Shown piece by piece: positions 1 to 10,642 of a stretch of DNA of 64,000 nt. A model generated the notes under the pieces. The model saw nothing but the letters and a program-made list of their open reading frames with translations, ran no database searches and had not been told where the DNA came from. How positions within the stretch are numbered: the stretch's first letter is position 1; every line of letters begins with the position of its first letter. A program made the translations under genes and the position numbers. This DNA comes from Lactifluus volemus (lineage: Eukaryota > Basidiomycota > Agaricomycetes > Russulales > Russulaceae), in contig WTXI01000001.1 of assembly GCA_022376515.1 (NCBI GenBank), positions 248,001 through 312,000 on the forward strand. The letters are read 5' to 3'.

Positions 1-1304
1 TTGCGCTCATCCGTAAGCCAGACCCTCGAATGTGGGTCCACTCCAATAACATCGCTGGATTTTTCCGAACCCTACGGCACGCTCGTCACGGCATCGCAGG
101 AAGACGCTCACCCGCGTGTTTGGGACCTCCTCTCTGGCGAGGAGATTGGCCGCTTACGCGGGCACGCGGGCACGGTCAAAACGTTACAAGTAGAGGCGCA
201 TCTCTGTGCGACCGGCGCGACCGATGGTGTGGTGCGATTGTGGGACCTCCGGCGTGTGGAGGCGGATGCGGAGACGTCAGAGTGGGATTTGAGCGATGTG
301 CTCGAAGAGGCGGAGGAAGAAGGCGAAGGCGCTGGCGTAGTCGTTGATCGTCCGCGCACCAAGCCGAACGGCACACGCTCAAGCGGGGCGCCAGAAGAGG
401 GTCCGTCTGGACCGTGCGTCCGCGTGCTGGAAGGGCACAGCAAAGCCGTCACGGCGTTATATTTCGAGAGCGATACGCTGGTACGTTCTCATTCTCCCGC
501 TTCGTAATCCCGCCTGAGAGAGCGCGCACTGGACTTGTCAGGTGACCGGTGCGTCCGATAAGACCCTACGCCAATGGGACCTCGCGACCGGGCAATGTGT
601 GATGACGATGGACATCCTCTGGGCCATCTCCCATTCGTCTACGATGCCCGCTGGACACCTGCCGGGTGCCACAGCCGCCGCGGGCGCTTTCGCAGTGCCG
701 ACGCCACCATACGCCGATGGAAGCTGGGAGCTCTACCAGGATTTTATCGGGGCGGTGCAATCGTGGGAGTATGCGCTCGTGAGTGGGAGCGGGGACGGCG
801 CGGTGCGGATGTGGGATATGCGCACCGGTCAGGCCCACCGCACGCTCTTGGGACACACGGGGCCGGTGACTTGTCTCCAGTTTGACGAGATCCACGTCGT
901 CAGCGGAAGTTTGGACAAGTCCGTTCGGGTACGTTGAACCTTTTTTTTTTTAATAATTGTCGCCACACATCACTCTTGCAGATTTGGGACCTGCGCACCG
1001 GTGGCATCTTTGAGACGGTCAAATACGAGCACGGCGTGACGGCGCTACAGTTTGACAGTCGCAAGATTGTTTCAGCAACCGGTGAGAACGGGATCAAGGT
1101 GAGCAAGACCGGTGGGAATGATGTGTCTTGATCGACAGATGTGATTGACAAGGAAACTTTGAGCAGATTTACAACCGCACTTCGATGCAACATTCCACGT
1201 TGTCAACCAATGGACATATTCGACCAGTCGAGAAGCTGCGTTATATGGATCGCTATCTTGTCTCTGGTGGGCGCGATGCTGCGGTGAGGATATGGGCGTT
1301 ATAG
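1..1304 (+). CDS. MDV1: Mdv1/Caf4-like WD40 mitochondrial fission adaptor, 3' part
   Basis: The gene is cut by the left edge, so only the WD40 propeller end is present. Exons are <1-480, 542-928, 982-1098 and 1167-1304 (introns 61, 53 and 68 nt, all GT-AG), giving 374 in-frame codons ending in TAG. WD repeats are visible from their WD endings: [48 protein letters not shown] and the final AVRIWAL. An acidic insert (about residues 95-125) lies between the second and third repeats. In yeast, Mdv1 and Caf4 link the outer-membrane receptor Fis1 to the dynamin Dnm1 during mitochondrial and peroxisomal division. The assignment rests on the repeat sequences, including the [23 protein letters not shown] last blade. 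The coiled coil and Fis1-binding N-terminus lie outside the window, so another WD40 protein is not fully excluded. Confidence 0.8.
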
Positions 1305-3189
1305 AACCAAACTTGTGATATTTCCGGTCCCATCCCAGTTTAGTTTTCATTTCCCTTTGCTTCCTCACCGGACTCTTTAGCATGATTATTCGCCGCAATC
1401 AAGATCACTTGATGATACCAAAAAAAAAAAGAACAAAAGGAACCTCGTGCACATCCCATGTATCATAAACAACATTACCATTTTATAACATACAGCACCT
1501 CTATGATAGACAACAAAGACCGCTTCCAAACGCCACGTACTGAGTTTTATTATCGGTTGGCGATCGATGATATATCTTAGTTAAGGTCTCGAGATAAGGT
1601 CTGGAAGCCCCGGATGATCCCTTTTCAAGATTCAGGACGTTCAGGTACTGTTCAGGTTCAATGTATTGTATGAAGGACAGACTAAAGTGAGACACCGTGA
1701 TGATGGGCCCACTTGACTTGAATCTATCCGCACTCTCCTCGACCTGTTCTTCGGGAAATTACGACTGATACAGTAAAGTACAAAAACTTGTACTGTACCT
1801 TGTGGCTGATAATAGCCCCTCCCACTGTCACAATTTATATGTTGTGAATGTCACCGCTTAAAAAAATAAATTTCAAATACGAACTAGTACTTTCATATCA
1901 TAGCACACATCAAAGGGAAAGATTATATCAACCCCACAGGTACCCAGAAATTTCCCTCGCCCGACCCCCCCCCTTTCTTCTTTCTTCCCAACTGGTCTGT
2001 TGCATTCACACCTCCGAGAGGCCTATATACTTCTCTCATCCCTACTTACTAACTTAGTACCCTGCTCCCCTCCGAGTCTTCCCCATTGCGCTTCTGCGCC
2101 ACGCCCGTGTGCAGTGCAATCGTTAATCATCCGTAGAGAACGAAAGGTATACGAAACCCATTTTTCTTCTATGAGTGAGGTAAGGCGTCGCTATGGTGCG
2201 CCAAGGCTAGTACGCCCGCGGCGACAAAGACAAATGCACAGAAGCCCCAACCTCCACGCGTGCAGCCCATTATGCCTCTCTCCGCGTACACCGGTGTAAT
2301 ATCCCCTGCCGCGGGGTCTATGCAGCATAAAAACGCATAGAGGGAGAGATATATGCGCACAATGGCACTCACTCTCATCCCCCGAGTCGAGACTGTGGGA
2401 CACGTGATCGAAAGGGTCAATCAGTTAAGTAACTCAAGTGACCAAGCACAAGTCATGCATTTCTTTCTGACTAAAACTAAAACTACAGTTAAACATTAGA
2501 GGTATAAGATAGACTAGTTTCTAGGAGACAAAGTGCGGACCGACCAGTACTGATACATTGCAGTAGGCCCCGAGCAGGTGGGTAGTAAGACTACGATCAA
2601 AATGTGGGTCAAGACAAAAAACTGATAACGAAGTAAAGGGGCAATGAGGGCGAAAGGAGGTACCAAGAATGATGCAGCTGTGGGATTCGTGAGATCGACG
2701 CCCAAAAGTCGGAAGATGGAGCTGGTACAGACTGGACTTAGCGTGGAAACATGAGGGACCGTGAATGAAACTGCGATCGCAGAAATCTGGGAAAATCAGA
2801 CTTGTCATAGCATTATCTCGCGGATCTAACATATAAAGTATATCAGCGCCGTTCAAACATGGAAAATATCAAATGGCTGCACAGACTAGGCTGTGATGAA
2901 CATCAACCGCATTTGTACTCACGTTTTTGCTTATGATAGAGCTGTTGTTATGACAAGAAGATCGGTTTGAAGAATGTGTTTCGCGCGGAGGAGAGACATA
3001 GATATTGCTTAGATCAGAAAGATGGACAGACGAAGGCAATGTAGAAAGGGGAAAAATCGGAAGCATCAAATGCAAACAAACAGATTTTACACCGATTGCA
3101 GCCCAATATAGTCTGGAAAGATGTGTTACAAAAAGGAAGGGATGGAATGAGTGTCCGGGTCTCGTATTCAAAACGAGAAGACTCGAAAG
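1305..3189. other. Intergenic region between MDV1 and the G-alpha gene
   Basis: No confident gene. It must hold the two convergent 3' UTRs. A pyrimidine-rich patch lies near 1950-2100. A minus-strand reading frame at 2169-2420 would encode two hydrophobic stretches (around AIVRIYLSLYAFLCC and FCAFVFVAAGVLALAH) but has no family match I recognise and no clear upstream exon. Confidence 0.5.
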
Positions 3190-4915
3190 TCAGAGGAGTG
3201 CAGCGACTTCGAGGTTTTGTCGGAGGACGATGCTAGATCACAGGTAAGATACACACGAAAAGGGACGCTTAATGACGAAACTCGTGGCGACACCGGAAAG
3301 CAGGCATGAATGAAAGTGGAGGACTCACTCTATCAACAGACACAATACAGTCAGTTCGAAGAGTAAACGGTGAGGAGTGAGAACGCTTGCCTTCAACAGC
3401 TGCCATAACCACTCGCAGCAGCGCAGTATCTGTTGCTGTTGTGATGCTGACCAAGGTTCAGCCCCTGGTGATTACACCTACAAGATAGTCGGAACGAACT
3501 GAATATAAATTTCACGCTCTTTTGAGCGCCCAGCCTTTTGCGCGAGCCTTGCAAATCGCTTCTTGAAGTAGTCTCTTCCGGCATTTTGGTCTCCCGGTTC
3601 TCCATCGTAGTCCTGAGTTGGATGATCATCAATAATGGTCAAGCCACGGAGACTGAAATCTTTTACCGGGAAGAACGTCTTTATGTCAGAGTGCCGAATT
3701 TTCGCTTGGAAAAGATCATCCTTATTCAAAAAGAGAATCTTAAAAGAATGAATCGTCGATGAGAGTCCAGTACATCAGATTCAGAAGTAACTCACAATCG
3801 ACGTTGACTTGAACCACTGAGAATGACATATTGAATCCCAAATTGTCATGGCATCTTGCATTTGATTCTGCGGGATTATGGTAAGTGCCGCTGAATCTAT
3901 CCAGGAAGGCGCGCACCGCATCCTTATCCTCGACGAGACATTGGTCGTAGCCACTTAGGCTCACCAAAAAGAGTATACTTGTGACGTCTTGGAAGCAGTG
4001 AATCCATTTCCGTCGTTCACTCTTTTGACCGCCGACATCTACCATCAACATCTCGTGGTCTCGGAGTTGGAAAACTGTCTCCGTGATTCCGGTTGTGCGT
4101 GCGCGGCATCGCACGATGTCCTGTTCTGTGGGAACGTAGTCCGGCAGGAATAGACGATCCAAGTCAGAAAAGAAATAAGAGAGACTTGAATGGGCGGTTG
4201 TTAAGCAATGTCAACCGGACAAAAAACGAAGAAGCGTACTTCTCCGGCAGCGCCGCCTCATTCCCACGCTCCCAAGCCTGCTGGACACCCTTATCAGTCC
4301 AGAGTGCCCTGAGCGGTTCGTAAAATGGGTGGGGAAAGACTTCGCCATCACGGAGATCGTCGGCATTCTCAACCAGCTCAATATGCTGGTTGTTCTCAGG
4401 AGATACCTCTAATCCCATATCTTCCATGGAGTCTAGGACATATTTGAGTCCATGCGTGAGATTGTTGAAAATGAGCTGCCTGAAAGATTCGACTTCTTGT
4501 GATGAGAATGGCACGCGATGAATAAGGCGCATTTGCTGAAACATATCGTCCGTGTGCAGTCGATGGATCTTAGGGACAGATTACATACCTTGAGGATAGT
4601 AGATTTTCCGGAATCTCCTGACCCTAATAGTAGTACCTGGAAACGACGCAAAGTAAACATGGTGAAAGCTGGAAAGACAACATAAACCTACCTTGACCTG
4701 TGAAGCCATCTTTTGCCTCGCCTGATAACAAAACATTAATCAGTTGTGCATGCACGGAAGGGAATGGGACCCCAAAAGAGACGGATGTATGCGGGAACGA
4801 CGAAAAGTGTTGTAGTTTCGACACGTACCTCCTTGAGAGACTTTTCGGCCTCCCGATGCCGACGCTTATCCTCGTCGGACACCTCAGCGGCTCCAACTGA
4901 TATGCAATTGCCCAT
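3190..4915 (-). CDS. Heterotrimeric G-protein alpha subunit
   Basis: GTPase that couples membrane receptors to cAMP or MAP-kinase signalling at the plasma membrane. Ten exons, read downwards: 4915-4829, 4721-4692, 4636-4589, 4535-4240, 4184-3917, 3867-3796, 3738-3500, 3446-3391, the single base 3329, and 3232-3190. They sum to 1140 nt, or 379 residues plus stop, the normal family length. Visible motifs: N-terminal MGNC (myristoylation and palmitoylation), P-loop LLLGSGDSGKSTIL, switch I RCRARTTGI, switch II DVGGQKSERRKW, NKDD guanine recognition, TATDT, and C-terminus DIVLRQNLEVAALL. The intron 3390-3330 has a GC donor. Without the one-base exon the reading frame breaks and the canonical tail is lost. 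CT-rich DNA upstream (about 4930-5320) may be the promoter. Which fungal G-alpha class it belongs to is not settled. Confidence 0.95.
3329..3329 (-). other. Proposed single-nucleotide exon of the G-alpha gene
   Basis: On the minus strand the bases read GATAG|A|GTGAGT: an acceptor AG, one A, then a near-perfect GT donor. Exon 8 ends GAAG (3391) and the last exon starts C at 3232, so G+A+C gives Asp in V-E-D-I-V-L. This Asp aligns with the conserved Asp of the G-alpha tail (as in human G-alpha-i TDVIIKNNL) with exact spacing. The frame upstream of 3232 meets TGA within three codons, so the last exon cannot extend further 5'. Confidence 0.75.
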
Positions 4916-7900
4916 ACTTTGTTTATGATGTCGATTTAAATGACTGGGTTAGATATGGTGGTTGTATGGCTAAGAGGAAGGTTGTGAGCCCGAGGGAGTG
5001 GGAGTAGAGAGAAGGCCTGGGAAGGTATAGTACTAATTGCCGGTGAGAGAGCGGATTAAAAAAAAAAAAAAGATAAAGAGGGAAAATATGAGACGAAGAA
5101 CAAGGGGAGGGATAAGAAAAGGTGGAAAGAAGAAAAGAGAAATGGTTGTTGTCGATGGTCAATTGCAAGCGAAGGGAAAATGCATCTTTCTCGATCTATG
5201 ATATCAGAAAAAAAACAAAATAATCTATCACTTTTCGGCCCGGCTATCTTCGACGCCACCGCATCTCACACCTCTCTCCTCATCCTCTCCTCTCTCCCCC
5301 CCCCTAAGAATGACAATTCTCTACCCATCCAGTGGTCTGTATTGCATCCTTGGCTCAGACCGACCCATCACCCGACGATATCGCATGGGATGATGTCGAA
5401 TGTAATGTTTCGCCGTACCTGTCCCGAGTCAAGCCGACAAAGCCTCGCCGTTTCAGGCCACTGTTTCGAGGTTACTACAAAGTCACAATCCGTTCATCGA
5501 ATCGTAGGTCGCCTCGCTTATAATGGTCGTTATGCAAAATTTGGCATGTTTCCTCTCCATCGGATCGACCCAGGCCATGACTTAACCCGCGGCACTCTTT
5601 TTTGAAAAGCAAGGTGTTATGATGACCAAAAATGAGTGTCAAAAAATACGCTAGCTGAAATGGCATGGTTCCTTTGTTTGCAAGTATAGAGAGACGTTTG
5701 ACTCATGAACGGCGTCTAAATGAGGGGTACAAGAAGACCCAGAACGGTACATGACCCATGCTGTAGCGTGTGTGCGACATTTCCTTATTCGCCACTCAAT
5801 AGGCTCCGATGTGGGTTTTAAGAGCCTGCACGGTGAAGTAAACAGAGACCCATTAGGAACTGAGAACGGGGAATAAGCTACAGTACATGCGGTTTCCTCC
5901 GAAGAATCGGAACGGGTTGCAATCCTTTTTTTGGAATTATAAGTCTGTCAATTACTGAGTTAGACTAATGTAATGAACAGATTAACAATTTTGTTGGTCA
6001 TTGGTGCACGTACCTGTGACCCATAAATTTACTTGAAGCAGCCATTACTGGTATCCTGACCTTGGCTATGTTGGACAAGCCATGAGGACAAGATTCGGAA
6101 CCGTCAAGCCAGGCATACAGTAACGAATTGAGTATGTGCCGCCTCACGTTTTGGTAAAATTTAATGACCTATCCCGAAATTTAAGATAGGTGCCTTTACC
6201 TCTGCCTAAACTTATCAACAGCCCCGCCTAGTGTCAATGTGCCAGGTCACAGTATACAGAAGGCAAAGTGCGAAAGGGTGCCAACTCGATCGAGGTGAGG
6301 GATCACTTTCGAAGTCAAATTGCTGAGGTGCTATAATTGGAGAACATGTGCCAGTGAAATGAGCATCTGTCCGCCGACTGGCATCGCCAATCATGATGAC
6401 AAGAATATCCTGTTATGACTAATGAGTCGGCCATACTCGGTTCCTTTCCAGCTATAGAATGGGGAACGCACTGTGCTCCCTTTAACGCCACCGGCAAGTG
6501 TCTGTGATGGACTAATTTCGGACTGAAGCGACCTCGGCTCCGCGGCCTTGTAGTGTTGTCGTAAAGGTAAAGCCTTTGAGTTTTTGAAACGTTCAACTCC
6601 TAACATCGATATCCTAGGGAAGCTATACGAATCATCTAAAAGTGTGGCCTATGAAACAGCCAAGAAGAACGGAGTTGTCCACAAACCGCATTGCATGGCT
6701 GCAAATCATCTATCCCTTCGGCCAGTGGTCGATCCAAGTAAACGAGCTCGGTTGCCAGTGGCACGATATGGACACTTCCTCAGTAAAAAAAAAAGTGTTA
6801 TCCAATCGGCGCTTCTTTGCCCCTGGATCGAGTCGTAATGTCTGAGCAAGGAAGATTGAGCGGACATCGCTTCGCCACTAGGGCAATTGGTAGAGCGTGT
6901 GGTGGTTCACCCATCACACTCTCTAACAATTGCCCTAGTTGGATGTGCCCCACTGCCTCTCCGGGTCTTGGTCTGAGCCAAAAGAAGCTCACACGTCGTT
7001 ACTTGTCGGGAAACTCGAACTCTGTCTGCGACAAAACAATATCCAGGACATAAGCAGAATGAAACAATCCTCTTCCCTAATGGGGTGTAGTTTGACATGA
7101 CGCCACCCGCTCTCACGGAATAGACCCTCCGGATACTGGATGAGTAGGATTTCCTATCAGATATGACAATCGCTCGGCAAGTACCAAATGTAAAGTGTAA
7201 TACGGTCTATCTTGATCCTAGCTGAAGCATTCCATGGCGTATTCTGGTTCAAATTTATGAATGAAATGACGAAGAACGAGGACTATCTTCACCTAGACCC
7301 CAGGGGACAACTGCAACAAGACGGTCGCCAGGAGCAGGCGTAGTGCCTCACGGGTACGATTGGCAATATATAGAGTGTAGTGATTTGTGAAGCTGGAGGA
7401 GTCTCAGGCTGTTTGAATACAGGATCAATTCTCCGGTGAGAAAGGTCACACGCGCCCAATAACGCTCTAACCACGCTATGACTGATCGAAGTGAGCCCTG
7501 CAGGTGAGATTGTGTGTCGGTCACCCTCGCTCAGTGGATTTAAATTTACTTCAAGGCAAAAGCGGCATGATTTGACCGTCAACACCGGAAGGACTGTCGT
7601 GGGCAACTGGCGATGTTTTCTCCGAGAGGCAAGCATTAGCAGTCATCAATTACACGAGAAATTTGATCCATTAAAAATGCCCTGAGAGCCAATATGATTG
7701 TTTGATCCCCCTCGCGGGCCTGGTTGGCACCGGTGACTCTTGAGAAGTAGATGTGATAAGATCGGAGTAGTTACACGGAAAAGTGATGAGTGCCTCGAGG
7801 AGGAAGGATACCCCGAGTCGTGAATGAATGGTTCGGCTGCAAAGAGAGGAATCGAGACGGTGGGCTTAGCCAGAAGCGGATATCAATGATACCTTAACTC

Positions 7901-10642
7901 CGCAGCACAGTAGCCTAACCTAAATGCATAAGGGCAATGTCAGTGGGTGAAATCTGGGAATGAGTCCATTGCCGTGTAGAACACATAATGTTGCACACAC
8001 GGATGAAGACACAACTCCATCAGAGTACCGTAACCTCCAAAGTTTATGTGCGCCCTGAGAACAGGATTTTCGGGGTATGTAATAGATCCGAGTTGGACAC
8101 GTGCGCTTCAAGTTGATCATCAAGTTATCATAGGCACTGCCACCTGCCTTTTGGGTTGTCAACCTTTTGGTCTAGTTTGCCTTGCATGGTGAGTCGTATC
8201 AAAGTGGCGCGGCTCGAGCGTGAGTTCAGCGTTCAACAATCAGCCTCTCAACAAGCTATTGATGGCTGGCGGCCGATCAAGAAGACACCTGATGCCAGTG
8301 AGGCCGTGCCACACTCGGTTTGCGTACCTTGAAATCTGAGTTGGACTCGGAGATCGATCAAAAAAAAAAAGGGTCGCGTACAGCTAGTATGTCATTGTAT
8401 GGAAGAGACCATTTTTGTGTTATAGATACTACTCACAGGGTCGACTCGGGATCGTAGGCATCAACATACCTTCTTTGGCAGGTGGGGATTCCGAGTCTGC
8501 ACAAACAGGCTGCTGTAATCTGCTGTAACGCTAGGGTCTTGGAGACAGTCGACTCGGAGATACATTCATTCCAACACCTCGGTCGACGGCTCAATGAATT
8601 AAGGTTTCACCAAAGTGTTCGCTACAGCACAACCTGCTCTTTTTCTCATCCCTGTAAATTCGGACCCAAATCGTGTACCACATTACGACGGCGTCGGACG
8701 ATATTCGTTTCATCCTCAGGGTTCAAACGTTCAAGTGGTGTCTCGGCGGAGGAAGCATTGAACTCTGACCGATCAAACGAGTATCGTTCCTTCCAATGAC
8801 GTACCGAGAAGCGAGCGAACTACTGCCAACTCGCAACAATAATCGTTCCGCATAAGCTGTAACAGTAACTTTCCGCCGAGATCGCACCCCGTGGTCCGTA
8901 AGGAGAACAAAGATGACTCGGATTGGAAGAGCTAGTACATGTCCGTGCATCATGCTCCTTGCTTTCAGAGTGGATACTCACCAGGTGGTTGTCTGTAGAA
9001 CAGAGCCCCAACAGCCAACGTGGCTCGACGGATGAAACACGATGAATGAGCCTGAGAAGGTCAGTGAGTTGAGGCGCATAGCATAATTCGTCCGGGTATA
9101 CACTTCACAAATCCGAGCTCTTCGCGAAGCACTTGGATCCGTGATCTATAGAATGCGAAAAGGATAGATGCATGTCAGTTTCTGTGAGGTGTTTTGGAAT
9201 CTGATCCTGATTGTATTGCCCCTCGAGCTCTAGTTCGTTGCCATGTTCATTGCAGCCCATACGATTGCCGCACAGCATGCTCCCTGATGGCAGACGCCTT
9301 GCCCGTTCCATCAATCCTGGTCCCAGGGACATTTCCAATCCTAACTTTGATCCCATTCAGTTCCCCACAAAACTGTCGCAATTCAAACAGGTGTCAGTGG
9401 CAGTCCCTTTTGGGGGGGTCGGAAGCGGCATCAGATCCTTGCTTACGGCCGTTGTAGGTATGTAGCCTATCGTGTCGGGGAATTCGGTAAAGAGCGAGGC
9501 AAATGAACTCGCTGAAATGTCAACGTCCCCGTTCCAGGAGTCGCGCTTGAATAAGCCATCATACGTTCGTCAGCATCCCGTGGATAAAGGCACAGTTACA
9601 ATTGAATCAACAAGTTTTCAAAACGCGTCCATGAAAGTTCTCGATACAAAAGTGCTTCCATGAGGCGAGTTGAGGCCGCAGGTTTCGAAGAAGCATACCA
9701 TAGTGGGATCATGATATTGATGGGACGGCGAGGAACGTATGTCGGACCAAGGGGAAACTTGCAAGTAAGGTGTGAAACAACCTTTTTCTCTAGCATCTTG
9801 ATGCCGACGAAGCGAGAGAAGCAACTCAGGAGAGAAGTGTGGTACGATGTGTCCAGCTATTCTCTGAATGGTGTTGGTGACAGGCACTCCAACACCGGAG
9901 CCGGTCGCGACGTTCGCTGGATTCCTGGAACGTACAAGCTGACAAAAATGCTCCAGAAATTCCCTGAATTGAATCCATACATGGGATGTTTTGCCACGAT
10001 ATATTCCGGACATCAAGTTCATGAACCGATGAGTGTACACGACAGTAGCTTGGTTCCGTGTCTTCAAGGTCATCAATCATGCAAAATAATAGCGGCCAAC
10101 AAGGTAAGACATATTGTTTACGCGTTAAGAGTTGATGCCAAAGATTACAATTTTCAGTGGAAACTAGTACTGTAGCATTTGAGAGGGAATAAAAGTGCTC
10201 GGGACCTGCCGGTTCGAGCTAGGTCACTAACTGGTAAATTGGTGTCCGCATCGCCCTACGTTCCTGTCCATCTTTCAATTCAAGAATAACACGCTAGCTT
10301 TCTGCGGTGAGTACTACAAACACCGCGACAAAGAAGGCGGCCGTGTCTATTGGGGGTTATAGTAAGGTCTCCAGGGTCAAAATGGGCGAATTTGGCAAGC
10401 ATGTCCGAGAACAAGTCGATACGGAGAGTGAGAAACTTTAATTTCCCTTGATCACGTAGTTGACAGGCACGATGCATAGACCAGGAATCTGTTTTGGAAT
10501 ACAGAACTGTTACTTACGACTGAGAGCAATTAAGATAAAGATAAGATTCACAAACGGGAAAGGCCGGAATATCGACTTGGGACGGAATGACGCGGGCCGG
10601 GTTCGAAAATCCACTGCTCGACTTGACACTCTGTGGCGAGTA
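4916..10642. other. 5.7-kb stretch with no recognised gene
   Basis: Beyond the CT-rich G-alpha upstream region (to about 5320), no recognisable protein domain was found on either strand. The longest open frames (plus strand 9660-10175, minus strand 9618-10076) overlap each other on opposite strands and match nothing I know. The region carries a strong hairpin at 6877-6939 and scattered A/T runs. It could hold a fast-evolving or orphan gene with many introns, or decayed mobile DNA. I cannot tell which. Confidence 0.4.
6877..6939. repeat. Long imperfect hairpin, 29-bp arms, 5-nt loop
   Basis: The left arm (6877-6905) and right arm (6911-6939) are reverse complements except at three positions, one of which is a G-T wobble. 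The loop is TTCAC. The left arm contains AATTGGTAGAGC, which resembles a tRNA D-arm, but no acceptor stem or normal T-arm can be drawn around it. It may be a small palindromic element or a transcribed hairpin. Confidence 0.65.

Noticed and set aside
6881..6945. Possible tRNA gene because of AATTGGTAGAGC
   Set aside because: No acceptor stem, anticodon arm or T-arm of normal geometry can be folded; the palindrome explains the sequence better.
9618..10175. Long frames on both strands (152 and 171 residues)
   Set aside because: They overlap on opposite strands, show no domain or clear splice context, and so are not reported as genes.
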